Shown here: in pieces, positions 1 through 8,299 of the stretch
Layout of the letters: each line of letters opens with the position of its first letter
Numbering within the stretch: position 1 is the first letter of the stretch
Assembly (NCBI GenBank): GCA_937925595.1
Contig: CALALQ010000233.1
Location: 1 to 38,479, forward strand
From: an uncultured Demequina sp.
GTDB taxonomy: Bacteria; Actinomycetota; Actinomycetes; Actinomycetales; Demequinaceae
Direction of reading: 5' to 3'
Length of the DNA stretch: 38,479 bases
Program-made: the position numbers and the translations under genes
Notes under the pieces: generated by a model
Seen by the model: the letters and a program-made list of their open reading frames with translations, nothing else
Told to the model about the DNA's origin: nothing
Database searches by the model: none

Positions 1-84
1 AGGTCGATCCGGAGCGCGGGGCGCTGCTGATCGCCCACCGCCGCGAGGAGCTCGCTCTGGCCGACCGCGTCGTGAGGCTGGCGC
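1..84 (+). repeat. Direct repeat copy 1 (3' end of ABC-like gene)
   Basis: Positions 1-84 match 20197-20280 with only about four substitutions, then the two copies diverge completely. The upstream limit cannot be judged because the window starts here. Together with copy 2 it brackets the whole GTPase/Hsp70 gene cluster. Confidence 0.85.
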
Positions 85-89
85 AATGA
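1..89 (+). CDS. C-terminal end of a probable ABC exporter ATPase (partial, 5' end outside window)
   Basis: Only the last 28 codons and the TGA stop (87-89) are inside the window. The peptide contains ALLIAHRREELALADRVVRL. This resembles the end of an ABC ATPase nucleotide-binding domain, where a hydrophobic strand leads into the H-loop (AHR) and is followed by a helix ending in ADRVV; CydC/CydD-type thiol exporters are typical. The family call rests on this short tail alone. The same tail recurs at 20197-20280 and 22048-22096, so this position may be the target of past insertions. Because translation ends in a normal stop directly before a non-coding stretch, this copy is likely the intact 3' end of a functional gene. 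Confidence 0.55.
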   Translation, partial: VDPERGALLIAHRREELALADRVVRLAQ

Positions 90-239
90 TCTGACGGCGC
101 GCGGCTCTTGGCGCAGCAACGCGGGAAGACCCTCTGCCGTTCGCGTTGGGAGCCCCAGCACCCTTGAGGAATTGGTGCTGGCACGAGGAGACCTCATCTG
201 CGCAGGATTCGTTCGAGGACATCGAGCTGGCTTCTGGGG

Positions 240-263
240 GGCGCCGTTATATCAGCGCCTTTT
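240..263 (+). terminator. Possible intrinsic terminator after the ABC-like gene
   Basis: A GGCGC / GCGCC stem (240-244 with 255-259) encloses a 10-nt loop and is followed at once by TTTT (260-263). This is a short but classical hairpin plus T-tract and would separate the upstream gene from the cluster at 499. The stem is only 5 bp, so confidence is moderate. Confidence 0.4.
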
Positions 264-290
264 CAGCGGCAACTGGAACGCTGACCGCAG

Positions 291-329
291 CCCGACCTAG
301 AGCGGATCGCAACTATTGACTAGGTCGGG
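291..329. promoter_or_regulatory. Perfect 10-bp inverted repeat with overlapping -35-like element, upstream of the gene cluster
   Basis: CCCGACCTAG at 291-300 is the exact reverse complement of CTAGGTCGGG at 320-329, with 19 nt between them. A TTGACT (316-321) overlaps the right arm. The repeat lies about 170 bp before the first start codon, and the stretch from 90 to 498 contains no convincing gene. Other promoter-like elements nearby are GATAAT (371-376) and TTGACG (395-400), none with an ideal partner. The repeat could be an operator for the cluster, a hairpin, or a recombination site. The sequence alone does not decide. Confidence 0.4.
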
Positions 330-498
330 GTATGGCGAGCCTCATTGCTATCGAAACTCGACAAAAAGAGGATAATCAACTCGATCGTGGTTTCTTGACG
401 TAGTCCGCTCACTCTGGGACGGTACGCGCCTCACGGAGGGAAAAGGTCGGCCGTCGTTCGGGTGAGAGCCCTGACGACGCTCGCAGGGAAGGAGCACC

Positions 499-585
499 AT
501 GAGCACCGACGCTCGCGCGCGGTCGATCTCGCGCGCGCGAACCCGCATAGACGTGCCTCAGCGCCCGACGCAGGACGGCTGCTGA
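499..585 (+). CDS. Short leader peptide (28 aa) translationally coupled to GTPase A
   Basis: An ATG at 499 is preceded by a strong AAGGAG Shine-Dalgarno at ideal distance, the best ribosome site in this part of the window. The 28-codon frame (MSTDARARSISRARTR at its start, ending QDGC) stops with a TGA at 583-585. That TGA shares its A with the ATG of the next gene (585-587). The peptide is rich in Arg and Ser, has no membrane segment and matches nothing I recognise. Its likely role is to deliver ribosomes to the downstream gene, whose own ribosome site is weak; a functional small protein is the alternative. Confidence 0.5.
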   Translation: MSTDARARSISRARTRIDVPQRPTQDGC

Positions 586-2882
586 TGGAAGATCTGATCT
601 ACCTGCTGGTGATCGCCATTGCGGTGTCGATCGCGGCGATGCTCGCGGCTACAGCGCTTGCCGTCGCGGCCACTGTCGCCACTATCTGCGTCATCGGTGC
701 AGCCATGCATGCGTTCGCGACGACGATGTATCGCGGCGCCCTTCACCGGGGCGGCGACGCTGCTGCCGCCGGCCCGGGTGAGCCGAGTTTTCGTGCATAC
801 TACCGGGGTCAGGTTTGGACGGACCTCGGGATTGCCGCGCGCGCCGCATGGAGGCGCGCGCTCGAGGAGACGGGTCACATCCGTGGGATGGTGCCGCAGT
901 CGTGGAACTCCGCCGTTCGGGTCGTCGTCAGCTTCGCGCTGTCTGTGTACGCGTTCGTCGGCTTGGCTGTCGGGGCGCTGCTGGCGGGGCTGATCCTCAT
1001 CGTCCCGGCCGCGGCGATCGCGCTGTTCGCCCTCGGAGCCTGGGCGCTCGGTGCGCCACTACGCGCTTGGGAGCGACTGCGTCGCAAACGCTCCGGAGCG
1101 TTCTTCGACTGCCCCGAGTGCCACGATCGGTTCCCTCTGCCGCAGTACGTGTGCCCTGAATGCGACGCACGCCATCAACAGCTTGCGCCTGGACCCTTCG
1201 GCGTGCAGCGTCACCGCTGTACGTGCGGAGCGTACCTTCCGGCACTACCGACGCGCGGCCGGGACCGGCTTGTCGCGGAGTGCCCACAAGGGCACTCTCT
1301 CGGCGAGGGCGTCGGCACGGTACGCACGTTCCACGTCCCTGTGGCCGGCGGACCTTCAACGGGCAAGTCGGCGTTCCTCGCAGCCGCGCTCGTCGAGCTT
1401 GAGGGTGCCGCGACGGCCGGCACGCTGGCGACGGCTGTGCAAACGTCGAGCCGTCAGGCGTACGACCGGATTCTCAGTGCTTTCCGCCAGGGTGTCCCTC
1501 CGACGAAGACTTCCGGTCTGCCGCCGGCCGTTGTCGCCGAGGTCAGCGGTCGGTCCAAGTCCGCGCTCCTGTACGCCTATGACGTCGCAGGCGAGGTCTA
1601 CGGCGTAGAAGACGAGCTTCGTCGCGACCCTGCTCACGGCTTGGCTGAAGGTGTGGTTCTGCTGATCGATCCCTTCGCGCTGGACCGCGTCAAGGCCGAG
1701 CTCGAAGAGGAGATCGACGAGACGGCGGAGCTGCGACCGAGCGCTGAGCCGCCGCAACGTATGCTCGAGCGACTCGTCGGCGTTCTCTCCGAGCAGGGGA
1801 TCGACCTGAAGAAGCTTTCCGCAGCGATCTGCGTGACGAAGGTCGATGCACTCGGCATCGGTGACGCGATCGCTGCATGTTCGGGCGACCACGACCATGC
1901 GCGAACGCGCGAGTGGCTCGAGCGGTCCGGCGCCGGGAACTTCCTCCGGGCAACAGAGGACGCGTTTCGCGAGGTCCGCTGCTTCCCGGTGTCGGCGCTC
2001 GGCCGTCTTCCCGGCACTGGGTCGGGCGCGTTCACACCTAACGGCGCTCTCACCGCACTGCTCTGGCTCCTGAGCACTGCCGGCATCCAGCCGGCCGCGC
2101 CAGGGGAGGCCCAAACCACCACGACCGAGAAGCTCAAGGCCGCGGCGCCGCTCTCCGTCAAACCCAAGCGCCCCCTCTTCAAGGGACCGATCGACGTCGT
2201 GGTGCCGATGCCGAACATGGCCAACTTCTCGGTTGGCCTCGTGACGACCGGTGCGCTCGCATTGGCGACCGTTCCGTTCGCGTCGATCGGCGGGTCGGTC
2301 GACTACGGCGAGGAGCCGTTCGCCCACGCCGCGATCACCGGAACCACGACGCCGTCGGACACGACCGGCTCGCCCGAGCCAACGTGGGTGGAGGAGGACG
2401 ACCAGTACCCGGAGGAGACGCCTGACCTCGAGTCCGAAGAGACCGTCGAGCCCGAGGGGACCGTGGAGCCCGACCCGCCGCCGGCCGACGAACCCAAGCA
2501 GCCACGCCCTGGCTCTCCGGCAGGCATCCTCACGCAGCACTTCGAGAGCATCACGGCGGGCGACTACGGCACCGCGTTCACGCTGATGAGCAGTCGCTAC
2601 CGGACCAAGAATCCCAACTGGGAGCTGCAGCCAGCCCAGTCGGAGCCGTACATCAATCTCGCCGAGGTCGGGCCGACGAAGTTTCTCGGCAATGGCGTGG
2701 CCCGGGTGCGGGTCAAGTTCTATGGCCGAGACAGGTACGCCACCGAGAAGAGCGACACCGCCTGCCGGCGCTTTGAGGGCAACGCGCGCATGGTCCGCGA
2801 AAGCGGCGAATGGCGCTACGACGGCGGTGACGGTTACACGACGACGGTTTTGCCCTCCCACTTGAAGGTCTGCAACCCATGA
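585..2882 (+). CDS. Membrane-anchored zinc-ribbon GTPase A (double-GTPase-like), with extracytoplasmic NTF2-like domain
   Basis: About 765 aa. The start at 585 (MEDLIYLL) is chosen because paralogue B begins MDDLIGG and because of the TGATG junction with the leader. Order: N-terminal hydrophobic segment (4-45); a second long hydrophobic region (about 110-160); zinc ribbons with CPEC, CPEC, CTC and CPQGH motifs (about 172-235); and a P-loop GTPase domain. The GTPase has GGPSTGKS (255-262), DVAGE (333-337), TKVD (418-421) and a SAL motif (470-472). A third membrane segment (about 548-568) follows, then an acidic Pro/Glu linker (about 580-640) and a C-terminal domain starting ILTQHFESITAGDY that looks NTF2-like. 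The catalytic domain should face the cytoplasm and the tail the outside. It resembles the 'DO-GTPase' family of GTPase-centred conflict systems; that name comes from memory of the family and has not been searched. Confidence 0.75.
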   Translation: MEDLIYLLVIAIAVSIAAMLAATALAVAATVATICVIGAAMHAFATTMYRGALHRGGDAAAAGPGEPSFRAYYRGQVWTDLGIAARAAWRRALEETGHIRGMVPQSWNSAVRVVVSFALSVYAFVGLAVGALLAGLILIVPAAAIALFALGAWALGAPLRAWERLRRKRSGAFFDCPECHDRFPLPQYVCPECDARHQQLAPGPFGVQRHRCTCGAYLPALPTRGRDRLVAECPQGHSLGEGVGTVRTFHVPVAGGPSTGKSAFLAAALVELEGAATAGTLATAVQTSSRQAYDRILSAFRQGVPPTKTSGLPPAVVAEVSGRSKSALLYAYDVAGEVYGVEDELRRDPAHGLAEGVVLLIDPFALDRVKAELEEEIDETAELRPSAEPPQRMLERLVGVLSEQGIDLKKLSAAICVTKVDALGIGDAIAACSGDHDHARTREWLERSGAGNFLRATEDAFREVRCFPVSALGRLPGTGSGAFTPNGALTALLWLLSTAGIQPAAPGEAQTTTTEKLKAAAPLSVKPKRPLFKGPIDVVVPMPNMANFSVGLVTTGALALATVPFASIGGSVDYGEEPFAHAAITGTTTPSDTTGSPEPTWVEEDDQYPEETPDLESEETVEPEGTVEPDPPPADEPKQPRPGSPAGILTQHFESITAGDYGTAFTLMSSRYRTKNPNWELQPAQSEPYINLAEVGPTKFLGNGVARVRVKFYGRDRYATEKSDTACRRFEGNARMVRESGEWRYDGGDGYTTTVLPSHLKVCNP

Positions 2883-3520
2883 GCGAGGTCCGCACCGTGA
2901 ACGATCCGGAGCCAGTGATCGACGAGCTCGAGGCTGACGGCATCATCGCTGTCGAGCCGCTCGCGCCGACGCCCGAAACGCCCCCGGTGCCGGGGATAGA
3001 GCCACCCTCGTCGGCCGAACCCGAGCCGGAACCCCAGTCTGAGCCTGACCCCGTGGAGAGTGCGCTGCACGCGCTGGAGGCGCGGCTGGCCGAGCATCAG
3101 CGGCTGATCGAGCGCCAAACGGAGGTCGCCGCGAACCTGCACGCGGAGAATCAGCGACTCAGGGCTGGAGAGCTGCGTCAGGCACAGGCGGCCCTGGTGG
3201 CGAGCGTCTTGCGGGTACTCGATGACGTCGCGCAGATGGCGCAGACGGCGAAGGTGCCCGAATCGCAGACGGACCTCGGTCTCGTCGCCGATGCGCTAAT
3301 GGACGCCCTCGCGCGAAACGGCATCGTGCAAACCGTGATCGAACACGGCGCACCGTTCGACGCGCGTGCACACAGGATTGCTGTGGTTGAGCCCACTGCT
3401 GACGCGGCCGCCGACCGCACGGTCGCACGGGTCGTGCGCCCGGGCTTCACCTGGGCCGACGGAGGCGTCATCCGCTTGGCCGAGGTCGCCGTCTTTCGTC
3501 ACTCGCCCGTTTCCCCATAA
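2879..3520 (+). CDS. GrpE-like nucleotide exchange factor for the adjacent Hsp70
   Basis: 213 aa, starting in an ATGA overlap with the GTPase A stop. Residues 1-55 are an acidic Pro/Glu-rich tail. Residues 58-125 are helical with a coiled-coil pattern (ALEARLAEHQRLIERQ). Residues 145-210 fit the GrpE beta domain: a conserved-type FDARAHRIAVVE stretch, then VARVVRPGFTWADGGVIRLAEVAVF, which mirrors the GrpE ending 'V..V...GY...g.viRpA.V.V'. GrpE proteins release ADP from Hsp70. The gene directly precedes an Hsp70 gene, which supports the pairing. It is divergent from housekeeping GrpE and is probably dedicated to this cluster. Confidence 0.75.
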   Translation: MSEVRTVNDPEPVIDELEADGIIAVEPLAPTPETPPVPGIEPPSSAEPEPEPQSEPDPVESALHALEARLAEHQRLIERQTEVAANLHAENQRLRAGELRQAQAALVASVLRVLDDVAQMAQTAKVPESQTDLGLVADALMDALARNGIVQTVIEHGAPFDARAHRIAVVEPTADAAADRTVARVVRPGFTWADGGVIRLAEVAVFRHSPVSP

Positions 3521-3541
3521 GCCCTGAATCGAGAGAACTCC

Positions 3542-5263
3542 ATGAGCACCAACGTCGTCTGGGGTATCGACCTCGGCACCACGTACTCCTGCATCGCTCG
3601 CGTCGACGAGAACGGCTATCCGGTCGTCATCAACAACGACCTCGGCGAGTCGGTCACGCCTTCGGTCGTGTTGTTCGCCAGCCCGGATGAGGTGACGGTT
3701 GGTTCCGACGCCAAGAGCCAGATGCAACTCGTGCCCGACCTCGTGTGCGAGCTCGTAAAGCAGAACATGGGCAATCCCGACTGGAAGTTCAGCGTCCATG
3801 ACCAAGAGTGGACGGCACCCGAGGTCAGCTCGTTCACGCTCAAAGAGCTGGCCCGGAGCGCCGAGAAGGCGACGGGGATGCCGGTGAAGGACGTGGTGAT
3901 CACGGTGCCGGCGTACTTCGGCGTGGCCGAGCGCGAGGCGACGATCGCCGCGGGAAAGATCGCAGGCCTGAACGTGGTTCACATCCTCAACGAGCCGACC
4001 GCTGCTGCCTTCAGCTACGGCTTCGCTCAAGGCGGCGACGCCAACGAGACCGTGCTGGTGTACGACCTAGGCGGCGGCACCTTCGATGTGACGGTCATCG
4101 CGATGGAACCCGGGGACGGCGGTGGCTCGAACATCCGCGTGGCTGCGACGCGCGGCGATGATCGGCTCGGTGGCGCGCAGTGGGATCTGCGGCTCGTGGA
4201 GCTGCTCGCGCGTAAGTTCATCGAGGCCGCGCCGGACGCCGTGGATCCGCTCGACGATCCGCTGGCCTCGGCCGATCTGCGGGTGAAAGCCGAAAGCATC
4301 AAACGTGCTCTCACCTCGCGTGACTCTCACTCGGAGCTTGTGCTCGCCGGCACGGATCGCGCCAAGGTGACGATCACTCGCGAGGAGTTTGAGGAGGCGA
4401 CGAAGGACCTCCTCGAGCGGACGATTTCCTTCACGCACGACGCCATCTCAGACGCCAAGGCGGCTGGCGTCAGCGACATCGATCGCGTGCTGCTGGTCGG
4501 AGGCTCCAGCTTCATGCCGGCGGTGGCGCGGCGGTTGACAGAGGAGTTCCCGCAGTGGACCCCGGAGCTGACCGACCCGAATCAGGCAGTAGCCAAGGGC
4601 GCGGCCTTGGCCGGGCTGCAGCAGGCGCTCGTGCAGCAGATCGCCGAGAGCTCCGGCGCCACCGATGGCGATGGACACGCCCATGGCCTTGCGGTTACGC
4701 CCTCGACCCAGGAGATCGAGGCGGTTGCGCAGCAGTTCCACATGAGCAAGTCGATGGTCGAGAAGCTCGTCAACACGAGCTTCTCGGACGTGTGCTCGCG
4801 CGCGTTCGGCGTGAAGATCCTCAACGACGGCGTTGACGTCAGCGCACTCCCGAATGGGCCGGCGGACTCGGACTTCCACATCGAGCACATCATCGCGGCG
4901 CAGACGCAGCTTCCGGTCACGGGTGTGGAGGACGGGCGCGAGCAGACCTACTACACCGTGGTCGACCACCAGGACTCGGTCAAACTCGAGATTTGGGAGC
5001 AGGCCGGCGACACCGCCTCGCCAGAGCTCAGCAGCAACAAGTTCCTGGAAGCCGGGCTGTTCCCGATGACGCGCCCGTATCCGCGCGGGACGCCGATCCG
5101 GGTGGCGCTCGGGATGAACGCGCAGGGGCAGCTCCACTTGCAGGCATGGGACGTTGATGGAAAGCACATGGAGTTCCGCGCCACCTCGTCGAACGCCGTG
5201 ATCAGCGAGGAGCAGGTGGAGGCCAGCGCAGACAAGGTGCAGGCCATGCGGCAGGCCGCATAA
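3542..5263 (+). CDS. Hsp70/DnaK-family chaperone, cluster-specific
   Basis: 573 aa. The ATPase domain carries the phosphate-1 motif WGIDLGTTYSCIA near the start, NEPTAAAFSYGF, the phosphate-2 motif VYDLGGGTFDVTVI and the adenosine motif LLVGGSSFMP. A His-rich linker near residue 380 is followed by a divergent substrate-binding region, and the long C-terminal lid of DnaK (about 610-640 aa) is shortened or absent. The order grpE-hsp70-(J-like protein) recreates a chaperone triad inside the cluster, so it probably assembles or remodels the cluster's own GTPase or membrane complexes rather than serving the general proteome. Stop and next start are 14 nt apart. Confidence 0.9.
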   Translation: MSTNVVWGIDLGTTYSCIARVDENGYPVVINNDLGESVTPSVVLFASPDEVTVGSDAKSQMQLVPDLVCELVKQNMGNPDWKFSVHDQEWTAPEVSSFTLKELARSAEKATGMPVKDVVITVPAYFGVAEREATIAAGKIAGLNVVHILNEPTAAAFSYGFAQGGDANETVLVYDLGGGTFDVTVIAMEPGDGGGSNIRVAATRGDDRLGGAQWDLRLVELLARKFIEAAPDAVDPLDDPLASADLRVKAESIKRALTSRDSHSELVLAGTDRAKVTITREEFEEATKDLLERTISFTHDAISDAKAAGVSDIDRVLLVGGSSFMPAVARRLTEEFPQWTPELTDPNQAVAKGAALAGLQQALVQQIAESSGATDGDGHAHGLAVTPSTQEIEAVAQQFHMSKSMVEKLVNTSFSDVCSRAFGVKILNDGVDVSALPNGPADSDFHIEHIIAAQTQLPVTGVEDGREQTYYTVVDHQDSVKLEIWEQAGDTASPELSSNKFLEAGLFPMTRPYPRGTPIRVALGMNAQGQLHLQAWDVDGKHMEFRATSSNAVISEEQVEASADKVQAMRQAA

Positions 5264-5277
5264 GCCAGGAAACAGCC

Positions 5278-8200
5278 GTGCGCACATTCGATCCAGCGAA
5301 GTTCCTCGCGGAGACGTTGAAGCCCTACGCGGTCGGCGACCGTCCGGGTCTCCCAGGTCTGTTAGACCGCTATCTGCTCGACGCGACGGACAGCGACGAG
5401 GCCGCGATCTCTCAGCGCCTGCGCGAGGTCAAGGCACTGTGGGACAAGAACTTCAACCACTCTCGCTACGGCAAGCTGTGTGAGGCACTGGCGCGGGAGC
5501 ACGACGATGCCGAGCTGACACTGCTGGATCCGGGCGAGCGGCGGCGGCTGGCCGAAGGTGCACGACGGGAAGCCGAGGAGCGAAACAAGAAGGCGGCGGC
5601 TGCGCTCGCGGACTGGCGCCAGGTGCTGGCCGAGCACGTCGCGCGGGGCGGCCTCACCCCGAACGCTCGGTCGACGCTCGAGAGAATCGCCAAGGGCGCC
5701 GGGCTTGACCCACAACTGGTCAAGGTCGAGCTCGACCAAGCCAAGGTGGCGGCGGCGCCTGACCCGATGAGCCGGGAGAAGCGCGAGCAGATCCGTCGTT
5801 CGCTCGCGGATCTGGCGCGCGAGGTGGGCGAGGAGCGACTGGCGCTCAGCCTGTACCACGGCCTCGGGCTGGACGGCATCACGTACGACCTGGTGACGGT
5901 GCGCAAGCGCTATGACGAGGTCACTGAGACGAACAGCAAACGCGCGATCGGGCCCGCCGCGACCGCTTACAAGACGCTGCTGGCCAACGCCAAGCTGTAC
6001 CTGCTCGACCAGGACCCACGTGCCTATATCGAGGGTCTCGTCCTGGATGTCGAGGCCGAGATGGAGTTCGAGGCCGCGCGAAGCGCGACCGACGGTGTGA
6101 TCGACCCCGTCGAGGCCGAGTCGTTGCTCCAGAGCGCCATCCGACGAGGGCTCACGCCTGAGCTGGGACGTCGTGTCGTCGCCGAGCTCGCCCGCCAGAA
6201 CGATGCTGTGATCGAGGTCGGCGCAGTTGTCGACTACGTCTCCTGCCCGTCCTGCAACGCGCCGCATCCGCGCCCCTCAGCGCCCAAGGCTTGCTCGCGC
6301 TGCGGCACCGCCCTCTTCGTGCAATGTCCGGCCGAAGGCTGCGGAGCGACCAACGACGCGACGGCGCTGCGCTGTTCCGCCTGCGGCACTGATCTGCAGA
6401 AGTACGCGGAGGCAACTCGGCGACTGCGCAACCTCTCATCCGCACTCGATGAGGGCCGCGTGGGCTGGGTTTCCAGCGAGTTGCAGGAGATCGTCTTCGT
6501 GCTTGGCGCGGACGCCATCCCTGCTGACCTGCGTATTCGCGTCGATACGGCGGTGCAGGCGGCGCAGCAAGCCTGGGACGACATCGAGGCGGCGATCGCG
6601 GAACGCCGTCTCTTTGCCGCACGGGGCGCGCTCCAGCAGCTCGTCAAGTCGGCGGCCGACGTGTTGGGACCAACCGGGGAACGTCCGTCTGCCCGAGCCG
6701 AGGAGGTCGATCGGCGTCTTCGAGAGGTGGACGCTGCGCTGACGCGAGCTCGCTCAGTTCAAGGGCCGGATCGCGAGGCGGCGTTCGTCGAGGCGCTGCA
6801 ACTAGCCGAGGACTGTGGCGAGGCGGCGAGCGCATTGGCCGCGATCCCTCCTGACCCTCCGAGCGCAGTGCGCATGATCGCCGGGCCGGCCGGTCCCGTG
6901 GTTGAGTGGTCACCTTCGCGCAGCCCGGGGGTGCGGTATCGCGTGCGCCGAGTCGACGTGAGGACGAGCGAGTCGTCCGAAGTGGCTCTCGTCAGCGCGA
7001 CTCGATGTGAGGATCGCGGTGCCCCTACTGGCGCCGTCGTGCGTTACGAGATCACGACAGTGCGCGGGCAGAGCACGTCCGAAAGCGTCGTGTCGGAGCC
7101 CGTCCTCGTGGCGAGGGAGGTCGAGGAGGTACGAACCCACGACGCCGATGGTGAGGTGCGCATCGACTGGCGCGCTGTTCCCCCGTCTGCGCGTGTGATC
7201 GTCGAGCGCACTAGCGAGCGGACGGGCGAGCAAACCAGCCTCCTTGCGGATCGGAGCGGGTTCGTGGACCGCGACGTCAGCAACGGTGAGCGCTACGCCT
7301 ACCGCATCTTCGTGGAGTACAGCGGTGCCGACGGGACGCCGCAGCGAACCGCCGGAGTGACGCTGTACGGTCAGCCCGCGGCACCGCCATCCGGAATCGA
7401 GCAGCTAAGGCTCCGCAGCCAAGGCACCGGAGTCGTGATCGAGTTCGACCGCCCTCCGGCCGGCGCAGTGACCGTGCTGCGTTGTGACGCTGAACCCACG
7501 ATCGTCTTCGGCGAGACGGTCGATCCGAACGGCCTCGCCGCGCTGGGACGCGTAGTTCCCGTCGCGCCCGAGGGCGCACGCGATGACGGCGGGACGGGTG
7601 TGTGCTGGTACCTCCCCGTCACTGTCGCGGGTGGAGTGGGCATCGCAGGCAGAGCGGTGCGCCACCTCGCGTTGCCGCCGATCGAGAACGTTGCCGCGGT
7701 GGCGCGCCCCAACCAGGTGAAAGTGACCTGGGAGTGGCCGCCGAACGTGCGGATTGCCAAGGTTGTGTGGCGCCGTGACCGCCAGCCGGCGGGACCGGAC
7801 GATCCACAGGCCGAGAGTGCGTGGGTCCGACTCGGGTCCTATCGCGATGACGGCGGCTACACGATCGAGGCGCCTGGCGCCGAGCCGATCTTCGTCGGGG
7901 TCGTTCCTGGGCTCCGGGTCGATGGCGAGTTCGTGAGTGGGACGAGTCTCAGCAAGAGCTCGCGGGCTGTCGCGCGTCAGAGCGTCAAGTCCGACTTGAG
8001 GTACGCGGTCCGCCGGGCCGGGTTGCGCAAGAGGCGATTGGAGGTGAAGGTCGAGGTGCCATCGGGCGTGACCGCGCCGAGCCTTGTGCTCGTGGCACGG
8101 GGCGGCGATCGATTGCCTCGGGCCGCATCGGAGGGGGACGTGCTTGCGCGGCTCGGAGGCGATGAGCCATTGACGTCGACGGTGGATCTTTCGGGCTGGC

Positions 8201-8298
8201 GGTTTCCAGTGACCGTTCGGATGTTCGTCGAGTCCGCGAGCGCCGCCGCAGCGTTCCAGCTGCGCGATCCCCACCCCGACGACCTCCTGCTGCGCTGA
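5278..8298 (+). CDS. Large scaffold protein: J-domain-like segment, zinc ribbons and fibronectin III-like repeats
   Basis: 1006 aa, GTG start preceded by AGGAAA. Residues 20-95 look like a degenerate J domain: a helix with EVKALWDKNFNHSRYGKL where a J protein would have its HPD-bearing turn, then a helix ending LLDPGERRRLAE, like the usual 'vLsDpekRa.Y' ending. The HPD tripeptide itself is not present. A helical region follows. Around residues 320-375 are zinc ribbons (CPSC, CSRC, CPAEGC, CSAC). After more coiled-coil helices (about 380-510), the remaining half is a series of FnIII-like beta domains beginning near PPDPPSAVRMIAG. No signal peptide is seen, so it is presumably cytoplasmic. It could recruit Hsp70 to the GTPases. 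Confidence 0.6.
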   Translation: MRTFDPAKFLAETLKPYAVGDRPGLPGLLDRYLLDATDSDEAAISQRLREVKALWDKNFNHSRYGKLCEALAREHDDAELTLLDPGERRRLAEGARREAEERNKKAAAALADWRQVLAEHVARGGLTPNARSTLERIAKGAGLDPQLVKVELDQAKVAAAPDPMSREKREQIRRSLADLAREVGEERLALSLYHGLGLDGITYDLVTVRKRYDEVTETNSKRAIGPAATAYKTLLANAKLYLLDQDPRAYIEGLVLDVEAEMEFEAARSATDGVIDPVEAESLLQSAIRRGLTPELGRRVVAELARQNDAVIEVGAVVDYVSCPSCNAPHPRPSAPKACSRCGTALFVQCPAEGCGATNDATALRCSACGTDLQKYAEATRRLRNLSSALDEGRVGWVSSELQEIVFVLGADAIPADLRIRVDTAVQAAQQAWDDIEAAIAERRLFAARGALQQLVKSAADVLGPTGERPSARAEEVDRRLREVDAALTRARSVQGPDREAAFVEALQLAEDCGEAASALAAIPPDPPSAVRMIAGPAGPVVEWSPSRSPGVRYRVRRVDVRTSESSEVALVSATRCEDRGAPTGAVVRYEITTVRGQSTSESVVSEPVLVAREVEEVRTHDADGEVRIDWRAVPPSARVIVERTSERTGEQTSLLADRSGFVDRDVSNGERYAYRIFVEYSGADGTPQRTAGVTLYGQPAAPPSGIEQLRLRSQGTGVVIEFDRPPAGAVTVLRCDAEPTIVFGETVDPNGLAALGRVVPVAPEGARDDGGTGVCWYLPVTVAGGVGIAGRAVRHLALPPIENVAAVARPNQVKVTWEWPPNVRIAKVVWRRDRQPAGPDDPQAESAWVRLGSYRDDGGYTIEAPGAEPIFVGVVPGLRVDGEFVSGTSLSKSSRAVARQSVKSDLRYAVRRAGLRKRRLEVKVEVPSGVTAPSLVLVARGGDRLPRAASEGDVLARLGGDEPLTSTVDLSGWRFPVTVRMFVESASAAAAFQLRDPHPDDLLLR

Positions 8299-8299
8299 C

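Noticed and set aside
1356..2861. A 501-codon minus-strand frame inside GTPase A
   Set aside because: The plus strand carries all GTPase motifs here. The minus frame has no motif.
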